Assembly (NCBI GenBank): GCA_030913685.1
Contig: CP133187.1
Span: forward strand, 186,001 to 250,000
Source of the DNA: Oscillospiraceae bacterium MB24-C1
GTDB taxonomy: Bacteria > Bacillota > Clostridia > Oscillospirales > Ruminococcaceae
Length of the DNA stretch: 64,000 bases
Reading direction: 5' to 3'
Below are positions 53,976 through 63,014 of this stretch, in pieces. The translations under genes were made by a program, and so were the position numbers. The notes below the pieces were generated by a model, which did not search any database, was not told the origin of the DNA, and saw only the letters and a program-made list of their open reading frames with translations. Each line of letters begins with the position of its first letter. The first letter of the stretch is position 1.

Positions 53976-54035
53976 ATACTGTTATCCTTTTAAAAGGGTT
54001 AACAGCAAATATATCATCAGTTTGGGAGTGTCAAA

Positions 54036-54509
54036 ATGTCAATCGCAAAAGTCAGGGATTATTTTAAAAAGCACGGTATAGAGGATCGTGTACTGGAGTT
54101 TGAGGTTTCGAGCGCGACGGTGGCGCTAGCAGCACAGGCATTAAACTGCGAGCCGGACCGCATTGCAAAGACACTGTCGTTCAAAATTGGCGAGGATTGC
54201 ATTCTTATCGTAACAGCGGGCGGGGCGAAGATAGACAACGCCAAATATAAGGCGCAGTTTCACACCAAGGCTAAAATGCTTACCCCTGAGGAGGCGGTGA
54301 CGCTGGTGGGACATGCTGTGGGCGGTGTATGTCCCTTTGGCGTCAACGACGGGGTGACAACTTATTTGGATGTTTCGCTAAAGACTTACCAGACAGTGTT
54401 TCCGGCCTGCGGCAGTGATAACAGCGCCATTGAGCTGACCATCGACGAGCTTGAGAAATATTCCAACAGCAAGGGCTGGATCGACGTTTGTAAGACACCG
54501 GCGCAATAA
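54036..54509 (+). CDS. YbaK/EbsC-type aminoacyl-tRNA deacylase
   Basis: A 157-aa YbaK-fold protein. TLSFKIGEDCILIVTAGGAKIDNAKYK and VGHAVGGVCPFG are the two conserved blocks, the second with the Gly-rich substrate loop and the family's GxxPFG pattern. Such proteins hydrolyse mischarged prolyl-tRNA species. RBS TGGGAG. The gene stands alone between two gaps. Confidence 0.9.
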   Translation: MSIAKVRDYFKKHGIEDRVLEFEVSSATVALAAQALNCEPDRIAKTLSFKIGEDCILIVTAGGAKIDNAKYKAQFHTKAKMLTPEEAVTLVGHAVGGVCPFGVNDGVTTYLDVSLKTYQTVFPACGSDNSAIELTIDELEKYSNSKGWIDVCKTPAQ

Positions 54510-54569
54510 ATTCTCAAAGTGAAAGGGCGCAGTATGGATAGCCCAAAAGCATCGATAGGGGGGATATGG

Positions 54570-54884
54570 ATGAAAAAAGCGTTGTTCTATCTACCCTTTA
54601 TAACGCTTATATTTATGAATATCTTACTTATTGATGCCTTGGGAATTGAGTTGTTCTTCGGGTCACTCTGGCTTTTGGTGCCGTTTTGGGCAAGCGGCGT
54701 GCTTTTGAGCCGCAGAAAAGTCTGGGGCAGCCTATTCGGATGTTTACCCGCCGCTTATTTTATTTATCACGGTATGTACAATTGGAAGTCAGGCCAGCTG
54801 GAAATCCAAATCAGTATTGTGCTGATAGCCTATTATCTGGTTTGCGGTGCAGCGGTGTTTTGGCAGAATTTAAAAAAGCGTTAG
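54570..54884 (+). CDS. Small membrane protein, unknown
   Basis: A 104-aa protein with four hydrophobic segments (about residues 3-22, 28-44, 52-68 and 78-97). I do not recognise a family. The start at 54570 follows GGGGGGA; GTG 54519 and ATG 54534 lie upstream in frame and would add a polar N-terminus. Nothing in the neighbourhood suggests a role. Confidence 0.6.
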   Translation: MKKALFYLPFITLIFMNILLIDALGIELFFGSLWLLVPFWASGVLLSRRKVWGSLFGCLPAAYFIYHGMYNWKSGQLEIQISIVLIAYYLVCGAAVFWQNLKKR

Positions 54885-54960
54885 GGTTTAGCGCTAGTTG
54901 AACTAATTATTTGCGAGCCTAAAACATACAGAATGCTATGAATTTCAGGAGGTGAAACCT

Positions 54961-55449
54961 GTGAATCAAAAGCTTCTTCTGCTACCGAAATTAACTTTAA
55001 TTGCCGGAGTATTCTTGGCAGGCTTAGATTATATCTATCTGCGTGTCGTTGTTTTTATGAATAGGCCGCTAGGCTCATTGTCGCTGGCGCAGGTGGAACG
55101 GATGAATGCTGTCTACTCGGTGCTGATATGGATTATCAGCATAACGGCGATCGTTATTATTGGCATGAAGGCACAAAAGCAGCTTAGCCGCGCACAAATT
55201 ATCAAATCTTCCATGTTGTTGTGTGGTTATTATGTGACTTTTTTAATCTTTCAGAATGTTTTGCAAACACAGGGCGTTTATAATTTGGGGCTTCATGCGC
55301 TTTTGGTTTTGCCGGTGAGCGTTTTTTCCTTTGCCAGTGAAATTATGCTTATGATTTTTAAAACTTTTTCTTGGCTATATGTTATTCCTGCTGTCATAAT
55401 GCCGCTTGTGTTTATTCTATTTGCCAAACCTGACCACCCTGCGCCTTAA
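54961..55449 (+). CDS. Four-span membrane protein, unknown
   Basis: A 162-aa protein with four hydrophobic segments, starting at GTG 54961 after AGGAGGTG. The pattern (membrane span, short polar loop with MNRPLGSLS, three more spans) does not match a family I can name. It is followed by a GNAT gene about 55 bases later. It may be an integral component of an unknown complex. Confidence 0.65.
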   Translation: MNQKLLLLPKLTLIAGVFLAGLDYIYLRVVVFMNRPLGSLSLAQVERMNAVYSVLIWIISITAIVIIGMKAQKQLSRAQIIKSSMLLCGYYVTFLIFQNVLQTQGVYNLGLHALLVLPVSVFSFASEIMLMIFKTFSWLYVIPAVIMPLVFILFAKPDHPAP

Positions 55450-55504
55450 TGGGAACAACACGGTGGCTATATGAGATGCTGAAACATGGTTCATAAAAAG
55501 GGCG

Positions 55505-56020
55505 GTGAAATATTTGGAATGTACATTGCGTGCATGGCGTATAGACGATGCGGAAGATTTAGCATTGGCTATAAACAACAAAAAGGTTCTTAATAATTTA
55601 CGGGATGGCTTGCCTTTTCCGTACACAACAAAGGACGCTGAGGAATATATCAGCATGATGCTAAACGCAGATAAAGATAAGGTTTATGCGTTTGCCATCA
55701 CGGTGGACGACAAAGTCATTGGGAGTATTGGCATTTTTCGTCAGCAAAACATACACGGTAAAACCGCTGAAATGGGCTATTTTATTGCGGAGCCCTACTG
55801 GGGGAAGGGGCTTGGAACCTCTGCTGTCCGGCAGGTATATGATCACATTTTTAGCAAAACCGATATTATTCGAATTTTTGCCGAACCCTTTGCAAATAAC
55901 GTAGCCTCCTGCCGCATTCTTGAGAAATCGGGCTTTGTGTTGGAAGGGATATTACGAAAAAATGCCGTTAAAAACGGGCGGATCCTCGATATGAAAATGT
56001 ACGCGTTAATAAAAGAGTGA
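55505..56020 (+). CDS. GNAT acetyltransferase, RimJ/RimL-like
   Basis: A 171-aa GNAT protein. LRAWRIDDAEDLALAINN is the usual N-terminal strand and helix, EMGYFIAEPYWGKGLGTSAV near residue 90 contains the acetyl-CoA loop (GKGLGT), and FANNVASCRILEKSGFVLEG near residue 130 is the conserved Asn-x-x-Ser-x-x-x-x-x-x-x-Gly region. It acetylates a protein N-terminus or an amino group on a small molecule. The start is GTG 55505 with a poor RBS. Confidence 0.88.
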   Translation: MKYLECTLRAWRIDDAEDLALAINNKKVLNNLRDGLPFPYTTKDAEEYISMMLNADKDKVYAFAITVDDKVIGSIGIFRQQNIHGKTAEMGYFIAEPYWGKGLGTSAVRQVYDHIFSKTDIIRIFAEPFANNVASCRILEKSGFVLEGILRKNAVKNGRILDMKMYALIKE

Positions 56021-56048
56021 AATATTTCGTTTAATTTTGGAGCATAGA

Positions 56049-56087
56049 AAAAAGGACGGCATCGTTGCAAAACGGTGCCGTCTTTTA
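56049..56087. terminator. Bidirectional terminator, GNAT / glmS
   Basis: Stem GACGGCATCGTT with AACGGTGCCGTC (one G-T pair) flanked by A and T runs, between two convergent genes. Confidence 0.88.
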
Positions 56088-56101
56088 AAACAAAATCTAA
56101 A

Positions 56102-57919
56102 TTATTCTACTGTTACCGATTTTGCTAGATTGCGGGGCTTGTCGATGTCACAACCTCTTAAACGGGCGGTGTAATAAGCGATTAGCTGTAGCACAGTGAC
56201 AGCGACAAACGGCATGAACATGTCATCCAGCGCATCAAGCAGCAAAAGCGTGTCGGCGACATCGTGTGAGACCGATTCACCTTTTTTAGCGACCAATGTC
56301 ACCACAGCACCTCTGGCTTTAACCTCCTTGATGTTTGAGAGCATCTTGGGGATCAGCTTATCCTGCGTGCACAAGGCGATGACGGGGGTACCATTGGTAA
56401 CAAGTGATATGGTACCGTGCTTAAGTTCACCGGCCGCACAAGCTTCACAATGAATATACGAAATCTCCTTGAGCTTTAACGAGCCCTCACAGGCAAGCGC
56501 CCAATCTAGCCCACGGCCGAGAAAGAACAGGTTTTCGCTGCTTTCAAAGCCTTCGGCCGCGCGCTCAATGGTAGTCTGGTACGAGAAAACGTTGCGAACC
56601 GCGTCGGGGATAGCGTTGAGTGACGCGGTGAGTGATGCGGTCTCTCCCGCCGTCAAAAGACCGTTTCCGGCTGCCATAGAAAATGCGATAAGGTAAAAAA
56701 CAGCGAGCTGTACCGAATAAGCCTTGGTGCTTGCCACCGAAATTTCCGGACCGGCATAGGTGAGGATGACGTGATCTGCCTCGCGTGCGATGGAGGAACC
56801 GGCCACATTGACAATCGCCAACGTCGTAACACCCAACGATTTTGCCAGCCGCAGGGCGGCAAGACTATCGGCTGTTTCGCCCGACTGAGAGACAATGATT
56901 ACGAGATCGTGTTTGCCGATGATGGGAGAACGATAACGGAATTCGCTGGCCAAATCGACCTGGACCGGCACGCGCGCCAGCTTTTCGATGAGGTCACGCC
57001 CAATGAGACCGGCGTGCATCGCAGTGCCACAGGCCACAATTTTAATTTGCGAAAAGCGAGAAAAGAAGTCCTCGGGAAGATGGTCGTGCGCAAAACAGGG
57101 CAGACCATTTTTAATTCTGGGGGCCAACGTATGGCGCAGCGCGTCGGGCTGCTCGTGAATTTCCTTGAGCATAAAATGCTCGTAGCCTTCCTTTTGGGCT
57201 TGGTCAACGCTCCAATTGACGGTTTGCACCACTTTTTGGCACTCGTTACCGTCCAAGTCGAAAACGCGGATGCTGTCAGGGTTTAGCATGGCGATTTCGC
57301 CTTCATCCAGCACAAAATAGCGATTGGTATAGCCGATGACCGCCGTGATGTCCGAAGCGAGGAAATTTTCGCCGTCTCCGGGTGCTGCAATCAGCGGGCC
57401 GTCTTTGCGCACTGCAAACAGCGTGTCGGGATGGTCAGAGAACATAATGACAAAGGCGTATGCGCCCTCAATTTTAAGAAGTGCTTCCCGAATGGCGTCT
57501 ATCGGGTCGCCGTGGTAGCAGTAGTCAAGATAGCAGGCGGCTATCTCGGTGTCGGTCTGAGACAAAAAGGTATAGCCCTGATCCAGCAGCGCGGATTTTA
57601 GCTCGAGATAATTTTCGATAATGCCGTTATGTACCAACATAACGCGCTCGGTACCATGGGGATGGGCGTTTTCGTCTGTGGGGCCGCCGTGCGTTGCCCA
57701 GCGCGTGTGACCCATGCCGCAGGTACCACGCAAGGTTTGCTGTTCCAGCGCTGCCTTCAAATTATCCAGCCGGCCCTCTCGTTTAACGGTGACAAAAGCA
57801 CTGTTTTCGTTCACAAGAATACCGGCGGAATCATACCCGCGGTACTCCAAACGGCTCAGCCCATCCAGCAGCACGTCGCTGGCGCGGCGATGCCCGGAAT
57901 ATCCTATAATTCCACACAT
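56102..57919 (-). CDS. glmS: Glucosamine-6-phosphate synthase
   Basis: A 605-aa enzyme of normal length. The N-terminal glutaminase domain starts with MCGIIGYSG (nucleophile Cys2), with GHTRWATHG near residue 72. The isomerase half has two SIS domains (CGTAMHAGL, VSQSGETADS and the C-terminal AKSVTVE). It makes glucosamine 6-phosphate from fructose 6-phosphate and glutamine for cell-wall precursors. Expression is controlled by a glmS ribozyme in the leader (57960-58115). RBS TAGGAG. Confidence 0.97.
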   Translation of the reverse strand: MCGIIGYSGHRRASDVLLDGLSRLEYRGYDSAGILVNENSAFVTVKREGRLDNLKAALEQQTLRGTCGMGHTRWATHGGPTDENAHPHGTERVMLVHNGIIENYLELKSALLDQGYTFLSQTDTEIAACYLDYCYHGDPIDAIREALLKIEGAYAFVIMFSDHPDTLFAVRKDGPLIAAPGDGENFLASDITAVIGYTNRYFVLDEGEIAMLNPDSIRVFDLDGNECQKVVQTVNWSVDQAQKEGYEHFMLKEIHEQPDALRHTLAPRIKNGLPCFAHDHLPEDFFSRFSQIKIVACGTAMHAGLIGRDLIEKLARVPVQVDLASEFRYRSPIIGKHDLVIIVSQSGETADSLAALRLAKSLGVTTLAIVNVAGSSIAREADHVILTYAGPEISVASTKAYSVQLAVFYLIAFSMAAGNGLLTAGETASLTASLNAIPDAVRNVFSYQTTIERAAEGFESSENLFFLGRGLDWALACEGSLKLKEISYIHCEACAAGELKHGTISLVTNGTPVIALCTQDKLIPKMLSNIKEVKARGAVVTLVAKKGESVSHDVADTLLLLDALDDMFMPFVAVTVLQLIAYYTARLRGCDIDKPRNLAKSVTVE

Positions 57920-57959
57920 AGAAAAAACTCCTATATTTATATATTAAGATGTCAAATTT

Positions 57960-58115
57960 TCAGTCCTTGTGCAGTCGGATTTGTCCCGCAGGTTACCCCG
58001 CGTCTTTGTCGCCTGCCTTACATTCCCAAGGAGGGGAACGGAGAAGCATCCGCCGAATTTTCGATAACTTCTCTCCTCGTCTTCCGTCCGGCTATATTTG
58101 GACGGAACTGGCGCT
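57960..58115 (-). ncRNA. glmS ribozyme (glucosamine-6-P riboswitch)
   Basis: On the minus strand the leader begins AGCGCCAGTTCC, followed by a closed P2 hairpin (TCCGTCC with GGACGGA). Then come GACGAGG, TTATCGA and TTCGGCGGATG, the conserved core of the glmS ribozyme, and CTTCTCCG, which pairs back. Cleavage is expected between A at 58115 and G at 58114. The 3' limit is approximate. Glucosamine 6-phosphate triggers self-cleavage and lowers glmS message. Confidence 0.93.
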
Positions 58116-58204
58116 TTTTAGGCTTTTTCTTTTTTAGGTATCACCCCTTACTTAATTTATTTACTTTGGCTTGACTATCACCTCCCTGACAATGATTTAC
58201 AGCT

Positions 58205-58233
58205 ATTATGGCACAAAAGTCACAAAACTGCAA
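58205..58233 (-). promoter_or_regulatory. Promoter of glmS ribozyme/glmS
   Basis: On the minus strand TTGCAG (58228-58233), 17-base spacer, CATAAT (58205-58210). Transcription would start near 58198 and run through the ribozyme. Confidence 0.65.
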
Positions 58234-58244
58234 CCGGATTTATA

Positions 58245-58281
58245 AAGATGCCCTGCAATTTATTGTCTTGCAGGGCATCTT
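58245..58281 (-). terminator. Terminator after FAH-family gene
   Basis: A 14-bp stem (58245-58258 with 58268-58281) 68 bases after the stop at 58349; it separates the gene from the glmS promoter. Confidence 0.85.
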
Positions 58282-58348
58282 TATACGACAAAACAAGTTT
58301 TGGTTATGCCTAACCCATATTATTCAAATAGGGCTGCCTAGATGCCTG

Positions 58349-59212
58349 TCATCTGAGTATATTGACCAGCGTGCCTAGATTTTCGATAGAGACCGAAACC
58401 TGATCGCCAGACCTTAACCATTTTTGTTTTTCTTGCGGATATCCGAGGATGACCCCGCTTGGTGTTCCTGTGAAAATGATGTCACCGGGCTTTAAAGTCA
58501 TGTATTGAGAAGCGTAGCTAATAATGGATGCACAATCAAAAATCATATGACTAGTATTGGAGGACTGGCGAACCTCTCCGTTGACCTCACACTGAATATG
58601 TAGGTGATTGGGATCAATCTCATCAGCTGTCACGATATAAGGCCCCACAGGCGCAAAATTATCACAGGTTTTGCCCAGCAGCCACTGTGGCGTTCTAAAT
58701 TGCAGATCGCGCGCAGATAGATCGTTTCCGACAGAGTAGCCGAAAACATAGGAGAGTGCTTCTTCCTTAGATACATTAAAGGCTTCTTTACCCATAATAA
58801 CAACTAGCTCGGCTTCATAATCAAATTTCTCGGCTGTTTTGGGCAGATGAATGACCTGATTGTGCGCAGCCAGAGCGTTATTAAATTTGCTGAACAATAT
58901 GGGATGAGAGGGAAGCTCAAAATTACACTCATTGCCATGTTCGGTATAGTTAACGCCGACACACAATATTTTTTCTGGATTGGTGACACAGGGCGCATAG
59001 GTGATATTTTCCTCCCGCAGTGTAAAGAGTGCTTCTTTCACAAGCTGTTCCAACGCACGTAGGCCGCTTTCACCGCTTGCAATTACCTGTTCAATTGTGG
59101 GTGGTGTTGCCAAAGTACCGTTGATGCCCAAATTTTTTACAGGAATAATTCCGTATTCGCTCTTAATCGCTAAACAGATCTGATTGCCCTCTTTGTAGTT
59201 GAGTAATTTCAT
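58349..59212 (-). CDS. Fumarylacetoacetate hydrolase family protein
   Basis: A 287-aa FAH-family enzyme. GVNYTEHGNEC, the metal ligands in DYEAELVVIMGKE and NDLSARDLQ, and the end block LKPGDIIFTGTPSGVILGY are all present. The family hydrolyses or decarboxylates beta-keto acids such as acylpyruvates and oxaloacetate. There is no tyrosine or aromatic degradation gene nearby, so the substrate is open. I choose ATG 59212 over GTG 59218. Confidence 0.88.
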   Translation of the reverse strand: MKLLNYKEGNQICLAIKSEYGIIPVKNLGINGTLATPPTIEQVIASGESGLRALEQLVKEALFTLREENITYAPCVTNPEKILCVGVNYTEHGNECNFELPSHPILFSKFNNALAAHNQVIHLPKTAEKFDYEAELVVIMGKEAFNVSKEEALSYVFGYSVGNDLSARDLQFRTPQWLLGKTCDNFAPVGPYIVTADEIDPNHLHIQCEVNGEVRQSSNTSHMIFDCASIISYASQYMTLKPGDIIFTGTPSGVILGYPQEKQKWLRSGDQVSVSIENLGTLVNILR

Positions 59213-59510
59213 AATCACACCATCCTTGCCTTACGTCCATTATGTTTTTCGTGGTGGCAAACGGCATAGTACTGCCATTCAATGCTGTCAGGTCGTCTGG
59301 TTAAACCAAATTACTGCGCGCCATTGGCAGCATATGTCCACCTTCCTCACCGAGATGAGCCGTCGCTTTCATGCTGCTATTACTATACAATATTGAGTTG
59401 GTTCAATCAATAAAGATTAAAGATGCAAGTAAAATCAATAAGGATAATTACAAACGCCCAGTAATGGCATCTTATGCCGGAACAATTGTTTTTGACACCA
59501 AAATAAAATC
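59213..59510. other. Intergenic stretch with no feature seen
   Basis: About 300 bases between the FAH gene and the murC terminator. It should contain the FAH promoter on the minus strand, but I found no convincing box pair, ORF or repeat. Confidence 0.5.
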
Positions 59511-59555
59511 AAAACGGCAGTATAAAACCCTCGGTGGGTGTTATACTGCCGTTTT
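59511..59555 (-). terminator. Terminator of murC
   Basis: A perfect 15-bp stem (59511-59525 with 59541-59555) 14 bases after the murC stop, with a T run on the minus strand. Confidence 0.9.
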
Positions 59556-59568
59556 TATAAAGTGAAAT

Positions 59569-60948
59569 TTATTTTGGAACCGCCATGCCAAGCATCAGTT
59601 TGGCGCATTTATATACGTCGCCGCAGCCAAGCGTCAGAACCAAGTCGTTTTCCTGTGCATTGGCCAGCACATATTCAGCGATTTCGTCAAAGGTTTCAAA
59701 CCATACACTGCCCGGAATTTTAACTGCGAGATCTTCGGTGGTGATGCCGTAGGTGTTTACCTCACGGCCGCCCATGATGGCCGACATCACAACATGGTCG
59801 GCAATCGGCAACACCTTTGCGAACTCGTCGAGCAGCATGGCGGTGCGGGAGAAGGTGAACGGCTGAAATACCGCCCAGACGCTGTTATAGTCCAATGACT
59901 TTGCGGCTTTTAGCGTTGCAGCCAGTTCGGCTGGGTGGTGGGCGTAGTCATCGGCGATCGTAACGCCGTTTATCGTGCCCAAAATTTCAAAACGTCGGTG
60001 CGCACCGGTAAAGGCCGAAAGCCCTTCCGCCAGCTTTTCGGGCTTGGCGCCTGCTTCCAGTGCAGCGGCACAGGCAGCCAAGGCGTTAAGCACATTGTGC
60101 TGGCCGGGGATGTTCAGCTGCAAAGCGGTGAGCTTTTTTCCGTTTTTAATCAGGTCAAAATCGCAGCGCGAACCGTTTTTCCATGTGATGTTTTCGGCAT
60201 AATAGGTGTTTTTATCCGACAGGCCGAAGCTGATGAGTTGTTTGTCAATGCCTTCAACCGCCTTACGAGAATTTTCGTCGTCGCCGTTATAGATGACGAT
60301 GCGCGAAGTCAATTCACAGAAGCGGCGAAACGATCGAATGATGTTATCCAGCGTTTTAAAATAATCTAGGTGATCAGAGTCGATGTTCAAAACGACGGCA
60401 ATATCGGGCGAGAGGTGCAAAAAGGTGTCGACAAACTCACAGGCCTCCACCACCATGTTCTGTGAAAGCCCCGCTCGGCCACTGCCGCCGATGGCGTTGA
60501 CCTTGCCACCGATAACTGCCGAAGGATCAAGGTTTGATGCCAGCATCAGATAGGTGATCATCGAAGTGGTGGTTGTCTTGCCGTGGGTACCCGAAACACA
60601 CACGCAGTTATTATAGCGGCGTGTAAGCAGCCCGAGCATCTCGCTGCGCTCAATAACCGGAATGCCGCGTTCCCTGGCGGCGACCAGCTCGACATTATCC
60701 TGCATGATGGCGGCGGAATACACCACTGCATCAGCGGTTTGAACATTGGCAGCGTCGTGGCCAATTGTGACATGTACCCCCATGGCGCGCTCCTGGTCGA
60801 TCGTATCGCCTGGGTTGTTGTCGGATCCCGAGATGCTATGTCCCTGTGCCAGTAAAATCTGCACAAGGGGGAACATGCCGGAGCCACCTACGCCGATAAA
60901 GTGCAGGTTGTGGTATTGCTTCAAGTTTTCTTCTGTAATAATGGGCAT
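59569..60948 (-). CDS. murC: UDP-N-acetylmuramate-L-alanine ligase
   Basis: A 459-aa Mur ligase. The N-terminal Rossmann part starts with HFIGVGGSGM, the ATP loop is GTHGKTTTTS near residue 107, and IDSDHLDYF and GVTIADDYAHHP match MurC. It adds L-alanine to UDP-MurNAc in peptidoglycan synthesis. The start 60948 follows GGAGGTGG; the longer reading has no RBS. It is divergent from spoVG. Confidence 0.95.
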   Translation of the reverse strand: MPIITEENLKQYHNLHFIGVGGSGMFPLVQILLAQGHSISGSDNNPGDTIDQERAMGVHVTIGHDAANVQTADAVVYSAAIMQDNVELVAARERGIPVIERSEMLGLLTRRYNNCVCVSGTHGKTTTTSMITYLMLASNLDPSAVIGGKVNAIGGSGRAGLSQNMVVEACEFVDTFLHLSPDIAVVLNIDSDHLDYFKTLDNIIRSFRRFCELTSRIVIYNGDDENSRKAVEGIDKQLISFGLSDKNTYYAENITWKNGSRCDFDLIKNGKKLTALQLNIPGQHNVLNALAACAAALEAGAKPEKLAEGLSAFTGAHRRFEILGTINGVTIADDYAHHPAELAATLKAAKSLDYNSVWAVFQPFTFSRTAMLLDEFAKVLPIADHVVMSAIMGGREVNTYGITTEDLAVKIPGSVWFETFDEIAEYVLANAQENDLVLTLGCGDVYKCAKLMLGMAVPK

Positions 60949-61172
60949 CGCTGCCACCTCCAAAAATCTTTGCTGATCTGTACTCAAATTAGTTTGAGAA
61001 CAGGATGGGATGGTTTTCAATCATAATTGTGGGCGGGGGAGAATCCTCGTAATCCACCACCGCTGATTTTAAAATGATTTTTATATAACACTAAAATTAT
61101 AGCACGCAGCCAAAATAAAGTGAATAAATATTTTCCAATCTGCTGATAATAGCGGTGACAGGAGGGACAAAA

Positions 61173-61475
61173 ATGAAGATTACCGACATCCGAATCAGAA
61201 GAATATACGAAGAAAGCCGATTGCGCGCGCTGGTATCCCTAACGCTGGGCGATGATTTTGCCATACACGACATCAAGGTTATAGACGGGCCAGAACGCCT
61301 GTTTGTCGCAATGCCCAGTCGCCGGGACGAGCAGGGCAATTTCAGGGATATCTGTCATCCCATCACGAGCGAGGCGCGACGAGAGCTGGAGGAGAAAATC
61401 CTCAAAGAATATTACACACATATCGAGACGATAGAAAAGCGGGAACATGCCCCTGACCACGCCACCGAAAACTGA
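61173..61475 (+). CDS. spoVG: SpoVG family regulator
   Basis: A 100-aa SpoVG. The N-terminus MKITDIRIRR and the central FVAMPSRRDEQGNFRDICHPI block are diagnostic. SpoVG binds nucleic acid and affects septation, capsule and sporulation in Firmicutes. The start at 61173 follows GGAGGG. The C-terminal tail is slightly longer and acidic. It supports the Gram-positive assignment of this window. Confidence 0.96.
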   Translation: MKITDIRIRRIYEESRLRALVSLTLGDDFAIHDIKVIDGPERLFVAMPSRRDEQGNFRDICHPITSEARRELEEKILKEYYTHIETIEKREHAPDHATEN

Positions 61476-61495
61476 TTTGCACCAATTTTGAATTT

Positions 61496-61537
61496 CCCCC
61501 ATAAGATGAATTATTCTCATCATATGGGGGTATTTTT
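61496..61537 (+). terminator. Hairpin between spoVG and 61538 gene, covers RBS
   Basis: Stem CCCCCATA (61496-61503) with TATGGGGG (61523-61530), inner ATGA/TCAT, then TATTTTT and the next ATG at 61538. It looks like an intrinsic terminator, but its right arm is also the only Shine-Dalgarno for the next gene. Confidence 0.7.
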
Positions 61538-61954
61538 ATGAAAAAACAGCAATTAATAGATGACGAACCGATAACCGGTGCAGATGAACAGGTGCGACAA
61601 CTGCTGCGTATTGCACGGCTGGAATCGGATCGGCCGCTTCAGGGCTGCAAAGCGCTGGTGTTTGGTGCCAGTGCACAAGCGCAGGGACTGTATGAGGCAT
61701 TGAAGCGGCGGTGTACAGCGGTACGCATGGCGACTTCGGTCGCTGAGCTGCAAGAAGATGACGGGCGGTTTGAGTTGGCAATTATTCTCGAGCCGATTTC
61801 GCACCGCGTACTCGAAAATCTGATGGCGCCGGGCGGCGTAGCCATCGACGCCAACGTGCAGCGCAGCGGGGAATGGGTCATGTATGATAAATCGCTGAGT
61901 TTTAAACGTATACGGGTGTTATCTCTGCTGGGGCGGCCCACCAATAATCCATGA
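61538..61954 (+). CDS. Unknown 138-aa protein
   Basis: I do not recognise this protein. It has a charged N-terminus and a Rossmann-like core (ALVFGASAQAQGLYEALKRR near residue 40, LAIILEPISHRVLENLMAPGGVAID near residue 80). It lacks a clear nucleotide motif. It is rich in Arg and Leu. Its RBS is within a hairpin after spoVG, so translation or read-through may be controlled. A role linked to spoVG is possible but unproven. Confidence 0.65.
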   Translation: MKKQQLIDDEPITGADEQVRQLLRIARLESDRPLQGCKALVFGASAQAQGLYEALKRRCTAVRMATSVAELQEDDGRFELAIILEPISHRVLENLMAPGGVAIDANVQRSGEWVMYDKSLSFKRIRVLSLLGRPTNNP

Positions 61955-62086
61955 GAAACACAGCGATTTTGCGGCGCAAATCATGCGGAATGATGCCGAA
62001 CTTTACCAAAATGCTTGCATTTAGACTTCAATTGAATCATTTTAAAGCAATTTGATGCAGGTTATTCATATTTAAGTTGCATTTGC

Positions 62087-62114
62087 TTGATTTTTCGCCA
62101 ATATCTGCTATACT
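62087..62114 (+). promoter_or_regulatory. Promoter of the RpiR-type regulator
   Basis: TTGATT (62087-62092), 16-base spacer, TATACT (62109-62114), 28 bases before the GTG start. The rest of 61955-62086 is AT-rich without a clear element. Confidence 0.7.
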
Positions 62115-62141
62115 GTACCTATAAAACAGGAGGTGCGTTTT

Positions 62142-63014
62142 GTGCATAAAGACTTGATAAGTTTAATTACAAATATGATGCCAAAGCTTTCAAAGGGACA
62201 AAAGCAGATTGCTCGATATATTGTAGAACATTATGATAAAGCCGCTTTCATGACCGCTGCAAGACTGGGGCAGGCAGTCGGCGTTAGCGAGTCGACGGTG
62301 GTTCGCTTTGCCTCGGAGCTAGGATACGACGGCTATCCGCAGTTGCAGCGCTCTCTACAGGAGTTGATACGCAACCGCCTGACCACTGTTCAGCGCATGG
62401 AGCTGACCGGTACGCAGCTTGGCGAAGCTGATATTCTTAACCGCGTGCTGACGATGGATATTGATAAAATCCGCCGCACGCTGGAAGAGGTTTCTCGCGA
62501 GGAGTTTGCGGCGACGGTCGACGCGCTTTTGACCGCACACACCATTTACATCCTCGGCATCCGGTCCTCGGCATCTCTGGCAAGTTTTCTGGCATTTTAT
62601 TTTAATCATGTCTTTGACAACGTACGTCTTGTAACTTCGGCTTCGACTTCAGATGTGTTCGAACAGCTTTTAAACCTTGGCAAGGGCGACGTTTTTATTG
62701 GAATCAGCTTCCCGCGTTACAGTAAGCGCACGCTGGCCGCCATGAAGTTTGCTCAAGAGCGCGAAGCCACCACCATATCTATTACCGATTCCAGTCTTTC
62801 GCCCATTGCAGAACTGGCAGATTTGCATTTGTATGCGCGTAGCGAGATGGCGTCGTTTGTCGACTCGCTTGTCGCGCCGCTGTCATTGCTAAACGCCTTA
62901 ATCATCGCAGTCGGCATCAAGCGCAGAGAGGAGACCAGCCGCGCTTACTCCGAGCTTGAACGCATTTGGGAGCGCTATGAGGTTTACACCAAGGCTGATG
63001 ATAACGATCGCTAA
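62142..63014 (+). CDS. MurR/RpiR-family regulator
   Basis: A 290-aa regulator with an N-terminal HTH (residues 30-75; ARLGQAVGVSESTVVRFASELGYDGYPQL) and a C-terminal SIS domain (residues 125-250; IYILGIRSSASLASF, DVFIGISFPRYSKRT, ISITDSSLSPIA). It senses a phosphosugar. The start is GTG 62142 after AGGAGGTG. It overlaps the next gene by one base, so the flavoprotein may be in its operon. The target genes are not evident; amino-sugar genes are one possibility. Confidence 0.92.
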   Translation: MHKDLISLITNMMPKLSKGQKQIARYIVEHYDKAAFMTAARLGQAVGVSESTVVRFASELGYDGYPQLQRSLQELIRNRLTTVQRMELTGTQLGEADILNRVLTMDIDKIRRTLEEVSREEFAATVDALLTAHTIYILGIRSSASLASFLAFYFNHVFDNVRLVTSASTSDVFEQLLNLGKGDVFIGISFPRYSKRTLAAMKFAQEREATTISITDSSLSPIAELADLHLYARSEMASFVDSLVAPLSLLNALIIAVGIKRREETSRAYSELERIWERYEVYTKADDNDR

